Positions 36,996 through 46,125 of a DNA stretch of 64,000 nucleotides are shown here, piece by piece. Source of the DNA: Candidatus Pelagisphaera phototrophica. Lineage in GTDB: Bacteria; Verrucomicrobiota; Verrucomicrobiia; Opitutales; Opitutaceae. The translations under genes and the position numbers were made by a program. The stretch's first letter is position 1, and each line of letters starts with the position of its first letter. The notes under the pieces were generated by a model that worked only from the letters and a program-made list of their open reading frames with translations, searched no databases and was not told the DNA's origin. The stretch covers positions 2,666,001-2,730,000 of the forward strand of contig NZ_CP076039.1 in the NCBI RefSeq assembly GCF_014529625.1. The letters run 5' to 3'.

Positions 36996-37300
36996 AGCGT
37001 ACTGATTAGGATGTTGGGACGCGTTTTCGCAAGGCTAACCTCAGCTTGATTCGCAATACTTCTCACCTCATCCCGGCAGGGAGGATCGGCCCGATCCTGC
37101 TAATTCAAGCACCGCCCGAGCATTGAGTCCCGACTAGTGCAAAGCCAATTGACCGATCCTCCCCGTATAAACCAAAAAACGACGATCATTATTCTCATGA
37201 AAGTCATCTGGTAGCGGACGATCAACTCTCTGCCCCATATTAGCCCTTCGACCATCCTTTTCGTTGCCAGCGACTCCCGAGGCCACAAAATAGACCCCCC
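36996..37300. promoter_or_regulatory. Divergent promoter region with palindrome
   Basis: 305-bp region between the dehydratase and rhaM start codons. A perfect palindrome AGGATCGG-C-CCGATCCT lies at 37082-37098, and a further CCGATCCT half-site, part of GACCGATCCTCCCC, is at 37153-37160. These are candidate operator half-sites; the regulator is unknown. Confidence 0.45.
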
Positions 37301-37615
37301 ATGATTCGCAAAGCCTTTGTCATGCAACTACAATCTGGCCAAATGCAAGAGTACATCAAACGCCACTCCCCCGTTTGGCCCGAACTGGAAGCCGTACTTA
37401 AATCCCATGGCGTCTACAACTACTCCATTTTTCTCCACGAAGGGACCCTACAGCTTTTCGCTTACGCCGAAATCGAGGACGAAGCACGCTGGGCCGCGAT
37501 CGCCCAAACCGAAGTATGCCAACTTTGGTGGACCCATATGGGCGACATCATGGACAGAAACCCCGACCATAGTCCGACCGCCGTGGATCTAAAAGAGACC
37601 TTTCATCTCAATTGA
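37301..37615 (+). CDS. rhaM: L-rhamnose mutarotase
   Basis: 104-residue enzyme interconverting alpha and beta anomers of L-rhamnose, which speeds entry into the isomerase reaction. It follows E. coli RhaM closely: MIRKAFVMQLQSGQMQEYI at the start, the catalytic region RHSPVWPELEAVLKSHGVYN near residue 21, and CQLWWTHMGDIMDRNPD near 75, including the paired Trp and Asp of the dimer interface. It lies about 22 kb from the rhamnose operon, divergent from an IlvD-type dehydratase. The family length is matched exactly, so the ATG is firm. Confidence 0.95.
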   Translation: MIRKAFVMQLQSGQMQEYIKRHSPVWPELEAVLKSHGVYNYSIFLHEGTLQLFAYAEIEDEARWAAIAQTEVCQLWWTHMGDIMDRNPDHSPTAVDLKETFHLN

Positions 37616-37875
37616 GAATGACTTTCTAGTAGAACGGTCGATCGAGGGCCTTCACTTGCGAAGCGCCGCACAGGTCGATTTTTAAAAACCCACCGTCGGG
37701 ACGAGACCGTGTTAGGAACACGGTTTGGTAGATCTTCTTTGAAAAAAAGGGATCACCGTTAGCGAACAGGATTCCGCCTCGCGGAAGTACGTCTGATAGA
37801 TTCCGTGGATACTGAGCAAGCCGGTAATTTGTCTAGGTGGAGCTTGAGGGCAATTCGTCAATACTAACCAAACGA
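37616..37875. other. Intergenic region with hairpin repeat
   Basis: Contains the second ATTCCGC-type repeat (37749-37787). No gene recognised. Confidence 0.45.
37749..37787 (+). repeat. Hairpin repeat, copy 2
   Basis: GGGATCACCGTTAGCGAACA followed by GGATTCCGCCTCGCGGAAG. Compared with 31037-31075 it keeps the TTCCGC/GCGGAA stem and changes bases mostly in the flanks. Confidence 0.6.
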
Positions 37876-38997
37876 CTAGTCAGTAACCACTACTACATCG
37901 ATCGATTCAGTACGTTCTTCCCCGTCTCGCAAGAAGACGACTTCCACAGACTCACCGGGATTCAACTCGTCGAACGCATTGTACATGTCGTCGTAATTCT
38001 CTATCGTTTCACCATCAATCGAAACGATGATGTCTCCCACAATGATCCTTCCGTACTGGTCTCGAGACGTCCCCCGCATGCCCGATTTTTGAGCGGGAGA
38101 ATCTTCATAGACCTCTCTAACAATCACACCGTTGACTCCTATGGATCGAGCGATTCTGTCTTCAAATATGGATACGCCGATTCCCGATTCAACGGACCTT
38201 CCAAAACGGATGATTTGATCGACTAAACGTTTAATCGTATTAGAGGGAACCGCGAAGCCAATTCCAGTTGAATCTCTCAAGATTAACGTGTTCATCCCAA
38301 TCAGCCGGCCCTGGCTATCCAGCAACGGTCCCCCGGAGTTGCCTGGATTGATCGCTGCATCTGTCTGGATCATATCTCGTATTGTGATACCTTCCACTAT
38401 CGACGACATACTCCGACCGAGGGCTGACACATTACCTATCGTCAGGGTATGATCCAGACCATAGGGATTACCAATGGCCAGCGCCTTTTGGCCAACCTGC
38501 ACTTCCGCGGAATTCGCTACCTTGTCCCCAAAAGGAACGACATTGGTACGTTTCAAATCAATCTTTAGGACTGCCAGATCCTTTCGGGGCTCTACCCCTA
38601 TGATTGCCGCATTGTAAGTGTTGCCGTCAATAAGAGTAACGGCGACTCGAGACGCACCCTGGACTACATGGAAGTTCGTAACAATGTGTCCATCGCGATC
38701 CCACAAGAAACCCGAACCCGTACCAGCTTGAACTTCTGTCACGTCGAAAGAGAAAAAGTTGCGACGCTGTTGTACGTTATGAACAAATACGACCGAAGGC
38801 GATGCATTTTGGAACACGTTAATCGTATTTCGCTCATATTCGAGCAACCCCTTTGGAAGATCAACTGAATCGGAAACAACGATACTGGGTCCCCTTTCAC
38901 TAGAAACGAAGTGTTTGTAGATTACGCTAAATGCAAACAGAGCGAATGCCGCTACCACAAATTTGTAGATAAACCTTAAAATACTGTTTCCCTGCAT
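37876..38997 (-). CDS. HtrA/DegP-type serine protease
   Basis: 373-residue periplasmic, membrane-anchored protease for envelope quality control. An uncleaved-looking N-terminal span (about 10-26) is followed by a trypsin-like domain with His110 in TNFHVV, Asp140 in RKDLAVLKI and Ser221 in NPGNSGGPL, the complete catalytic triad. One PDZ domain follows (about 265-373), with GVIVREVYEDSPAQKSGM and VGDIIVSIDGETIENYDDM. A single PDZ and an N-terminal anchor make it closer to DegS than to DegP. Single gene, divergent from fur. Confidence 0.93.
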   Translation of the reverse strand: MQGNSILRFIYKFVVAAFALFAFSVIYKHFVSSERGPSIVVSDSVDLPKGLLEYERNTINVFQNASPSVVFVHNVQQRRNFFSFDVTEVQAGTGSGFLWDRDGHIVTNFHVVQGASRVAVTLIDGNTYNAAIIGVEPRKDLAVLKIDLKRTNVVPFGDKVANSAEVQVGQKALAIGNPYGLDHTLTIGNVSALGRSMSSIVEGITIRDMIQTDAAINPGNSGGPLLDSQGRLIGMNTLILRDSTGIGFAVPSNTIKRLVDQIIRFGRSVESGIGVSIFEDRIARSIGVNGVIVREVYEDSPAQKSGMRGTSRDQYGRIIVGDIIVSIDGETIENYDDMYNAFDELNPGESVEVVFLRDGEERTESIDVVVVTD

Positions 38998-39236
38998 TTT
39001 GAATCGAGTGATCTCTGTTTCTACTTCAAAGCAGAATTCACAGTCAAATCAAGACAACCCATCGACTTACGGCGTGTATTTTCCCTAACTGCCTCGATCA
39101 AACCGACCAAAGAAAGAGCGATACTCCAGCCAAGTGATTGCTATCCAATTAATTGCCAATTTAAATTTCCGATCAAAAATACTCAATCAAAGTACTTTAA
39201 AGGGTTGAGATTAGCCGCCGATCCCTCACATTTAAA

Positions 39237-39668
39237 ATGATTATGTCTTCTTCAACTCACAGATTTGATGCTGCGATCGATAGCCTAAAAAAAGAGCGCT
39301 TGCGAATCACCGAGCCGAGAAAGGCATTGCTGCAACTTCTGGTCGGCGTCTCAAAACCGCTTTCCGCCGACGAGCTTCATGAGGCCCTAGGTGCCGAAGA
39401 GTTCGATCTCGTAACGATCTACCGTAACCTGGACGCCTTTGAGAATGCAGGCATCGTAAATCGTATCCCAACCGAATCGGGCAAGTCGCTTTACGAGTTA
39501 AACGCGGAACAGCATCATTATCACCATATCATCTGCAGAAAGTGCCACCACACTGAAAAACTGGATACTTGCGAGGTAGTGAAACTGGAAAAGCTCGCCT
39601 CGGATCTCGGCTACTCAGAAGTCACCCATGTCCTCGAGCTCTATGGAGTTTGCGAAACTTGCCGCTAG
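39237..39668 (+). CDS. Fur-family metal-responsive regulator
   Basis: 143-residue repressor of the Fur/Zur/PerR family. The N-terminal winged helix has RLRITEPRKALLQLL and LVTIYRNLDAFENAGIVNR, the DNA-recognition helix. The metal-binding half has HHYHHIICRKCHHTEKLDTC near residue 90 and the C-terminal CETC, giving a structural zinc site of four Cys and a His-rich sensory site. Whether it senses iron, zinc or peroxide is not decided by these motifs. A second ATG lies two codons on. Convergent with gspF, with only 8 bases between the stops. Confidence 0.88.
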   Translation: MIMSSSTHRFDAAIDSLKKERLRITEPRKALLQLLVGVSKPLSADELHEALGAEEFDLVTIYRNLDAFENAGIVNRIPTESGKSLYELNAEQHHYHHIICRKCHHTEKLDTCEVVKLEKLASDLGYSEVTHVLELYGVCETCR

Positions 39669-39676
39669 AGCAAGTA

Positions 39677-40630
39677 CTACTCCAAAATATCAAGCACGCC
39701 ATCAAAGTAGCCCTTGTAGAAGCTAATCACTTTGATCGCCACTAATACCGATATCACCAGAAATAAGATCTGAGGATAAACAAGGGTAGCTAAGAAAATT
39801 CGTTTCTTCGCTACACTGGAATACATCTCAGCCATTCGTTCGATATTGACGTCCAACGATCCTGTCCGCTCACCGATGCGGTACTGCTGCTTTAACTCCG
39901 GAGGAAACCCGCCCTTATCCACAAAGCCTTCGCTCGCTAGGCGTCCAGCCTTTATCGTTCGGATGGCAAGTTTCCCTTCCTTTTCCAACCTTGAACTATC
40001 CGCCGCATCCAACGCCCATTGCCAGCAGGATTCAACGGATACTCCCGAACGCACACAAGCCGCGAAGGTACGGCAGAACCGAGCAAGATCCCGATTGATC
40101 GAATACGATTTTATTATCGGCAAAAGCGACTGTAGCCCATTTTTGAATCGTCGTGAAAACTTGAAGGCTATGCTCAGGAGAGCAAGCAAGACCCAAAGAG
40201 GGACTAAGATCATACCAACGCTCACGAGGTAGGCTTCGAACTTTCCGTCTATCACATACTCCAACGGAAAAAGGAGTGCGGCAAAATGCAGGATTACAAT
40301 CGGGTACAAGGATGCTAGTTTGATCCGGTTTTGAAAGCTGGCGGCTTCCTTTCTCACTTCTCCCAATTCCTTGAATACTGCGGGCAACTTTCCTGATAGT
40401 TCTGCGGCAGCGATGATCGAGCGTTCTCCAACTTGAAGAAATGGACATTGCGCATCGAAGGCAGCAGTCCAGCTTGAACCTTCCTCAAATCGCTGTGATA
40501 AAGAAATTCCGATCTTCTTAGGAATCCCATCCGCCATGCACACGGATTCCGCGGGACTAAATCCAGCAGTCAAAGACTCTGAGAGCTCAAAAAACCAAGA
40601 GGATACTCTTTTATCAGACAGACCTGACAT
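39677..40630 (-). CDS. GspF-like type II secretion/pilus inner-membrane protein, orphan
   Basis: 317-residue protein of the T2SSF family. Two cytoplasmic four-helix T2SSF repeats are visible: SESLTAGFSPAESVCMADG near residue 17 and FCRTFAACVRSGVSVESCW near 183, with hydrophobic spans at about 108-128, 133-155 and 285-305. Usual GspF/PilC proteins are about 400 residues, so this is short, with a reduced N-terminal region. No other secretion or pilus gene is near, so it is an orphan within this window. It lies downstream of araD on the same strand, 97 bases away. Confidence 0.75.
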   Translation of the reverse strand: MSGLSDKRVSSWFFELSESLTAGFSPAESVCMADGIPKKIGISLSQRFEEGSSWTAAFDAQCPFLQVGERSIIAAAELSGKLPAVFKELGEVRKEAASFQNRIKLASLYPIVILHFAALLFPLEYVIDGKFEAYLVSVGMILVPLWVLLALLSIAFKFSRRFKNGLQSLLPIIKSYSINRDLARFCRTFAACVRSGVSVESCWQWALDAADSSRLEKEGKLAIRTIKAGRLASEGFVDKGGFPPELKQQYRIGERTGSLDVNIERMAEMYSSVAKKRIFLATLVYPQILFLVISVLVAIKVISFYKGYFDGVLDILE

Positions 40631-40727
40631 TCCCCGTGAAGCTACAAGAGAGCATCTAAAAACTCAATGCCTAACTCTTCTACAGCTCGCCTCACACTAG
40701 ACCACAAAAGTATCGATCTATTTATCG

Positions 40728-41459
40728 CTACTTTTGACCGTAGTAGGCGTTGGCGCCGTGCTTCCGAAGATAGTGTTTGTCTAGCTGGGCTCGGGACAAT
40801 GAAGCCGCATTCGGTTTCAACAACTGTGTCTTCATCGTCATTTCGGCAATGATTTCCAGGGCAAAGGCCGTCTCAACCGCCTTTTCGCCGGTCGGTCCCC
40901 ATACAAAAGGTGCATGCCCATGGAACAATACAGCACTGATTTGATTAGGATCGAGATCTTCGAATCTCTCTACGATCACATTACCCGTCTCCCATTCATA
41001 ATGGCGGGAAATTTCTTCGCTTGAAATGGGCCTGGTTACGGGAACGTCTTCGTAAAAATAGTCTGCATGAGTGGTGCCCATACAAGGAATGGAAACGCCG
41101 GCCTGCGCATAGGCCGTCGCATTTCGAGAATGAGTATGCACGACTGCATTGATGTCACCGAAGGCTTGATACAACCTTAAATGCGTAGGAGTATCGGAAG
41201 ACGGCCTCAACGAGCCTTCCACTAGATAATTCTCTAGATCGAGGGTGTGATCGCGATCTGGCTTCGCGTCCAGACTCAAAACGACTATGTCATCCGGCCT
41301 TAACCCTTCGTAGGAAACACCGCTTGGCTTAATGGCCACCACCCCCTTTTTGCGATCCGCCACCGAGACATTCCCAAACGTCAGGTCAACGATATTTCGC
41401 CCTGGCAGCTCGCGGTTCGCATCGCAGCATTCTTCTTTTAAAGATTGGTATTCGCTCAT
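40728..41459 (-). CDS. araD: L-ribulose-5-phosphate 4-epimerase
   Basis: 243-residue class II aldolase-fold epimerase converting L-ribulose 5-phosphate to D-xylulose 5-phosphate. Motifs match E. coli AraD: LTFGNVSVADRKKGVVAIKP near residue 27, KPSG-like SGVSYEGL, the zinc ligands in VVHTHSRNATAYAQAG near 107, and TTHADYFYEDVP near 128. The ending LDKHYLRKHGANAYYGQ is nearly identical to the E. coli protein. The ATG at 41459 (MSEYQSLKEE) fits the family start; the longer frame from 41495 overlaps the araA remnant. Last gene of the araB-araA-araD set. Intact although araA is broken. Confidence 0.95.
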   Translation of the reverse strand: MSEYQSLKEECCDANRELPGRNIVDLTFGNVSVADRKKGVVAIKPSGVSYEGLRPDDIVVLSLDAKPDRDHTLDLENYLVEGSLRPSSDTPTHLRLYQAFGDINAVVHTHSRNATAYAQAGVSIPCMGTTHADYFYEDVPVTRPISSEEISRHYEWETGNVIVERFEDLDPNQISAVLFHGHAPFVWGPTGEKAVETAFALEIIAEMTMKTQLLKPNAASLSRAQLDKHYLRKHGANAYYGQK

Positions 41460-41484
41460 AAGTTTTATGATTAGCAACTGACTG

Positions 41485-42026
41485 TTATCCTGCAAATGTA
41501 AAGCCCTTGTTCGAATAGTAGTATACTTCGTTATTTCGAAGCTCTTTTCGCTCTTCGCTCACCGTTGAATCTTGATCAATATGGAAAAATTCAATACCTG
41601 ATATCGATGCGAAATCTTCCATAACCTCACCATTCAAAGCTTTGCTTAATGCCGATGCTGAGATTCTCCAGAGTTTATTCACGAAGCTGCAGATATCTTG
41701 AAGTCAGGCTGAGGTTTCAAAAAGGCCCGAGCAACCGGCAATTTTGGCAATGGTTCGTCCTGGTCGACCCCAACTACATCGTTAAGCAAAAGTAGAAACC
41801 GGTTTCCGAGATCGACGATCACTGCATTAATCGCTGGCCCTGCCGCTACATCGAATACGAGTCTTACCGGGTCCTCTTTCCCTCCAATTCCCAATGGGTG
41901 GATCTCTAAAGACGGCTTCGCAGCGACTTCCTTAGAATTGGCCGCGACCTGCACCGGCGGTTCTGGACCATACAGATGCTGCGAGCCAGTTACGAACCAA
42001 AGCTCTAAATCTTTAAGGTTTTTCAT
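41485..42026 (-). pseudogene. araA: L-arabinose isomerase remnant with large internal deletion
   Basis: The normal enzyme has about 500 residues; only the ends remain. Residues 1-35 ([20 protein letters not shown]) match the AraA N-terminus. They join directly to a C-terminal part beginning [20 protein letters not shown], and [20 protein letters not shown] matches the family end, so about 325 residues are missing in frame. At 41679 the frame meets a TGA; a second frame then encodes DFASISGIEFFHIDQDSTVS and NNEVYYYSNKGF, the normal AraA tail, showing a second lesion that removed the WILAGGAHHT region. Lies between intact araB and araD. Confidence 0.88.
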
Positions 42027-42041
42027 AACTAGCAGAAATGC

Positions 42042-43718
42042 CTATCTTCGGGCTCGGTCCTTAATTGCGAGCAGGTCTTTCATCACAACCCCAAGGTTGC
42101 TTTCCACCACACCACCAAATGCGTCATGCAATTGCTTATACAGTTCAAACAGTTCGTTGTAGACCGCCTGCGAATCTGGATTTGGCTGATAGCTCACATC
42201 TTTCAATCGAGTCATCTTTGCCTGAGCTGTTTCGAAGTCGTCATAGCCCCCGAGAGCCGAACCTGCTAGAACAGCTGCAGAAACCGCAGATCCGAGGGCA
42301 CAGGTTTGCGAGCTTCCCGAAATGAGCATCTCCCTTCCGGTAATATCCGCGTAGATTTGCATGAGCATCGGATTCTTTTCTGCGATTCCTCCCGCACAGA
42401 CAACCCGACTCACCGGCACCCCGAAACTTTCAATACGCTCCAAGATCATCCTTGCTCCAAAGGCGGTACCTTCGATCAATGCTCGGTAAATCTCTGCTTG
42501 GGAAGTGTGCAAGGTTTGTCCCACCAACAGCCCAGTCAAAAGCGGATCGACGAGTATCGTCCGATTTCCATTATTCCAGTCGAGTGAGAGAAGACCAATC
42601 TCTCCTGGCTTGTAAGCCTCTGCTTTCCTAGTCAGAGCGATATGCGTATCCGCGTTACCTTTACAGACATGGTTGACAAACCAGGCGAATATATCTCCTA
42701 CCGCAGACTGTCCCGCCTCAATGCCATAGTAGCCGGGTAGAATGGCTCCTTTCACAATACCACAAATTCCGGGGATGTCCGCAACTTCCTTGTCCGCTTT
42801 GACAACACCGCAATCGCAAGTCGAAGTCCCAATCACCTTCACCAAGGTTCCTTCATCCACTCCTGCTCCAATCGCTCCGTAGTGGACATCGAATTCACCG
42901 ATTGCTATGGCTACCCCTTCTGGAAGTCCCAATTGCGCAGCCCATTCACTACATAGCTCGCCCGCTTTCTCCGACGCGTCGTAGGCTTTCTCATACAACC
43001 GGTCTTTCAGATCCGCGAGTTTGGGATTCAACATCGATAGAAATTCTTTGTCAGGCAAACCTCCCCAATCATCCGCATAGAACGCCTTGTGTCCCGCCGC
43101 ACAAACTCCCCGTTTGACCTCCGTTGGATCCTTCACACCCGCCATGATCGAAGGCACCCAATCACAAAGCTCAACCCAGCTGTACGCAGCATCAAATACA
43201 TCCGGAGCAACATTCAGGCAGTGCCACAGCTTGGACCAAAACCACTCGGAAGAATAGGTGTTCCCGCACTTCGCCAAGTACTGAGGCCGATACTTTCGAC
43301 ACAACTCCGTGATTTTTGCGGCCTCCTCCACGCTCGTGTGATCCTTCCAAAGCCAGCATTCCGCAGCCAAATTTCCTTGAAACTCGGGCTTCATAGCGAG
43401 AGCCTCATTTAATTGATTGACGGGAATGGGGCTGGAACCCGTGGAATCCACGCCAATTCCAATTACCTTGTCTGCCGAAAATGCAGGGTCCGATTGTTTC
43501 GCATCGGAGACTGCTTCGACGACCGTGAACTCCAGCCCCGCCAGGTAGTCTCCAGGGTGCTGACGAGCCAAGTTATGGTCGCTGGCATCAAGCAAAATCC
43601 CCATCTCCCCAACTGGATAATTAAAAACGGACGTGCCAATCTCCACTCCATCTGAGCATCGAACCACGATGCCTCTCACCGAATTCGTTCCATAATCTAC
43701 TCCGATCGTATACGCCAT
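42042..43718 (-). CDS. araB: L-ribulokinase
   Basis: 558-residue FGGY-family kinase that phosphorylates L-ribulose. The ATG at 43718 gives MAYTIGVDYGTNSVRGIVV, the usual AraB opening; the frame from 43769 adds 17 residues. IGVDSTGSSPIPVNQ near residue 93, SGTSTCDCGVV-like GTSTCDCGVVKADK near 310, and VVCAGGIAEKNPMLMQIYAD near 460 are substrate and ATP motifs. First gene of araB-araA-araD on the minus strand; the araA remnant begins 15 bases after its stop. With araA deleted, its product would need ribulose from another source. Confidence 0.94.
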   Translation of the reverse strand: MAYTIGVDYGTNSVRGIVVRCSDGVEIGTSVFNYPVGEMGILLDASDHNLARQHPGDYLAGLEFTVVEAVSDAKQSDPAFSADKVIGIGVDSTGSSPIPVNQLNEALAMKPEFQGNLAAECWLWKDHTSVEEAAKITELCRKYRPQYLAKCGNTYSSEWFWSKLWHCLNVAPDVFDAAYSWVELCDWVPSIMAGVKDPTEVKRGVCAAGHKAFYADDWGGLPDKEFLSMLNPKLADLKDRLYEKAYDASEKAGELCSEWAAQLGLPEGVAIAIGEFDVHYGAIGAGVDEGTLVKVIGTSTCDCGVVKADKEVADIPGICGIVKGAILPGYYGIEAGQSAVGDIFAWFVNHVCKGNADTHIALTRKAEAYKPGEIGLLSLDWNNGNRTILVDPLLTGLLVGQTLHTSQAEIYRALIEGTAFGARMILERIESFGVPVSRVVCAGGIAEKNPMLMQIYADITGREMLISGSSQTCALGSAVSAAVLAGSALGGYDDFETAQAKMTRLKDVSYQPNPDSQAVYNELFELYKQLHDAFGGVVESNLGVVMKDLLAIKDRARR

Positions 43719-43840
43719 AATATCTACAAGTTGCTCTGAAGCGCGTCTTTTAGGTCTTTGAGGTGACAAAGTAAAAACCTTTGTTTACTCAACGGTCATG
43801 TTCCCGCGAATTAAGGGTGCCATCGCCATCTGGCTGAAAG

Positions 43841-44629
43841 TCAGGATCCGCCTGCCAGACCCCGCTCAGTAGACTCCGCAAATGCGATAAAGGCTTTCGT
43901 TTCTTCTGAGTCGGCAATATCACCCTTTTTCAATTCGGCGAGCGCTTGCTGCCGATTGAATCCGTCTCGGTAGAATATTTTGAAAATCCGCTTGATCACG
44001 GACAGTTGCTCAGGGTTGAAACCATTTCGCTCTAGGCCGATCTTATTGAAGATCCTAATCTTGGCGGGGTGTCCATCTCCCAACATAAAAGGCGGAATGT
44101 CCTGCTCTACTTTTGCACAGCCTCCAATGAAGGCGTGCTGACCAATATGGCAAAACTGGTGAATGGCAGTACCTCCACCACCTATCCCCACGTGATCCTC
44201 AACAATCACATGGCCTGCAAATGTAGCACCGTTACTAGCTATCAGATGATTCCCAATTTTGCAACAGTGTCCGACATGGCAGTACGCTAAGAATAAGTTG
44301 TCGTCTCCAATTTCCGTATACTCTCCTTCATTCGTAGCCGCGTTAATAGATACGTATTCGCGAATCACGTTTCGATCGCCTATAAGAGTACCTGGATTAC
44401 CACCTTTGAATTTCAAATCCTGAGTCCTCATACCCACACTCGCAAAGGGGTAAACCTCGCAATCCTCCCCGATCGTGGTGTTTCCCCAAATATTTGCTTG
44501 ATGCCAGATTTTGGTTCCTACCCCCAGTTTCACCCCCGGACCAATAATCGAATAAGCTCCTACGGAAACACCTTCAGCAAGCTCAGCATGGGGATCGACA
44601 ATTGCGGTGGGATGGATTTCGCCCGTCAT
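43841..44629 (-). CDS. lpxA: UDP-N-acetylglucosamine acyltransferase
   Basis: 262-residue left-handed beta-helix enzyme for the first step of lipid A synthesis, adding a 3-hydroxyacyl chain to UDP-GlcNAc. Hexapeptide repeats run from IHPTAIVDPHAELAEGVSVG through HVIVEDHVGIGGGGTAIHQF. The catalytic His is in the HVGHCCKIGNHLIASN segment near residue 117, and the C-terminal helical tail (RNGFNPEQLSVIKRIFKI) is of family type. Follows lpxC-fabZ by 27 bases, so the two form one operon. Ends with TGA right after AGGS. Confidence 0.95.
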   Translation of the reverse strand: MTGEIHPTAIVDPHAELAEGVSVGAYSIIGPGVKLGVGTKIWHQANIWGNTTIGEDCEVYPFASVGMRTQDLKFKGGNPGTLIGDRNVIREYVSINAATNEGEYTEIGDDNLFLAYCHVGHCCKIGNHLIASNGATFAGHVIVEDHVGIGGGGTAIHQFCHIGQHAFIGGCAKVEQDIPPFMLGDGHPAKIRIFNKIGLERNGFNPEQLSVIKRIFKIFYRDGFNRQQALAELKKGDIADSEETKAFIAFAESTERGLAGGS

Positions 44630-44656
44630 AATTCCTAATTCTTAGTATCCAATTTA

Positions 44657-45991
44657 TTAGATTTCTGCCTCTTTATCAACGAGCATGAATTTCAGCTCTC
44701 CCGAAGAGGCAACCTTGTCACCCACGGTGCAAGTCGCAACCGCGGTGCCAATCTTGCCTCTCATGATTTTAGTAAGCTTTACATCAATTTTCAACTGATC
44801 GCCCGGGATCACTTTGTTACGGAATTTCACTTTATCGATACTCATAAACACCGCCGTCATTCCCTCGTTTTTAGTTACGCGAAGCATAAGGATACCCGCT
44901 GCCTGAGCCATGGCCTCGATCTGCAGCACTCCAGGCATGATAGGCTGACCCGGATAGTGCCCCTGGAAATACTCTTCGTTGATAGTACAATTTTTAATCG
45001 CGGTCAGTTCATCGTCCCCTCGAAACTCGATGACACGGTCAACCATCAACATGGGGTAACGGTGAGGCAACGTCTCAAGCACGCGTCGGATATCGAGTTT
45101 TGTCTCAGTCTCAATGACCAGCGTCTTCTTTTTCGAAACCTTCTTGGCATGGCCCTTTTCCAGTTCCTCCATACGCTCAAAGAGCTTCTTCGTAAGCTCT
45201 GAATTAAGAGCATGCCCTGGCCTCACCGCGATGATGTGTGCCTTGATCGGCTTACCGAGGAGAAATATGTCGCCGATCACATCTAGAATTTTGTGGCGCA
45301 CAAGCTCGTCCTCAAAGCGTAACGGCTCTTTCGAAAGAATCTTGTCTCCCTTCAGGACAATAGCGTTCTCTAGACTGCCTCCCTTAATCTTGCCGAGTTT
45401 AATCAACTCTTCGATATCTTCAAAAACGGTAAATGTTCGGGAGGCGGCTATTTGAGTCGAAAATACCTCTGGATCGATATCGATTGAAAGATGCTGAGTA
45501 TGGATTCCACGATCATCTGACGACGTACAGGTTACTTTGAATCCATCGTAGGGTAACGCTATGAGTGAAGAGTTTCCCTGCGAAACCGAGATCGGTTTAT
45601 CTAATACGAAATATTCTCGGTCCGCTTCCTGCTCGACGGGCTCCCCCTCCAATATCATGTTTACGTAGGCCCGAGCGGAGCCATCCATGATAGGCGGTTC
45701 GCTCGCGTCCATTTCGACTTCGACATTATCTATCCCCATCCCATGAAGAGCGGCCATGACATGTTCGACCGTATGCACTTTCGAAGGGCCGGCATTCAGG
45801 GTCGTATTACGCACTAAGTCGCCCACCTGTGAAATATGTGGCCTAAACTCTGGCTTCTCATGCAGATCCAATCTCCGAATCACAATACCGTGATTGACAG
45901 GCGCCGGTTTCAACGTAAGCCGAGAATTATCACCCGTATGTAGAGCAGGACCATTGATAGTAACCTCTCTCAGGAGGGAGCGTTGCTTCAT
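44657..45991 (-). CDS. lpxC-fabZ: LpxC-FabZ fusion: UDP-3-O-acyl-GlcNAc deacetylase / 3-hydroxyacyl-ACP dehydratase
   Basis: 444-residue fusion. Residues 1 to about 295 are LpxC, a zinc deacetylase for the committed step of lipid A synthesis, with [20 protein letters not shown] near 71, [11 protein letters not shown] near 104 and [16 protein letters not shown] near 235. Residues about 300-444 are FabZ, which dehydrates 3-hydroxyacyl-ACP, with [13 protein letters not shown] and the active-site segment [20 protein letters not shown]. Such fusions are known in Bacteroidota, Chlorobiota and Verrucomicrobiota, which helps place the organism. First gene of the lpxC-fabZ/lpxA operon, divergent from efp. 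Confidence 0.95.
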   Translation of the reverse strand: MKQRSLLREVTINGPALHTGDNSRLTLKPAPVNHGIVIRRLDLHEKPEFRPHISQVGDLVRNTTLNAGPSKVHTVEHVMAALHGMGIDNVEVEMDASEPPIMDGSARAYVNMILEGEPVEQEADREYFVLDKPISVSQGNSSLIALPYDGFKVTCTSSDDRGIHTQHLSIDIDPEVFSTQIAASRTFTVFEDIEELIKLGKIKGGSLENAIVLKGDKILSKEPLRFEDELVRHKILDVIGDIFLLGKPIKAHIIAVRPGHALNSELTKKLFERMEELEKGHAKKVSKKKTLVIETETKLDIRRVLETLPHRYPMLMVDRVIEFRGDDELTAIKNCTINEEYFQGHYPGQPIMPGVLQIEAMAQAAGILMLRVTKNEGMTAVFMSIDKVKFRNKVIPGDQLKIDVKLTKIMRGKIGTAVATCTVGDKVASSGELKFMLVDKEAEI

Positions 45992-46069
45992 GGGGAACGG
46001 TTTGTGGCGCCATTAACCAAAAATGACAAGCACGGAGATTTCCGGGATTCCATCTCAAAAACCCTCTTG

Positions 46070-46098
46070 TTGACAGCAACCCCATAACCGTCTACCTC
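46070..46098 (+). promoter_or_regulatory. Possible promoter of efp
   Basis: TTGACA at 46070-46075 followed, after 17 bases, by the weak -10-like TACCTC at 46093-46098, 28 bases before the efp start. Confidence 0.3.
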
Positions 46099-46125
46099 GA
46101 CCACTCTTTAAAAACTCATACACCT

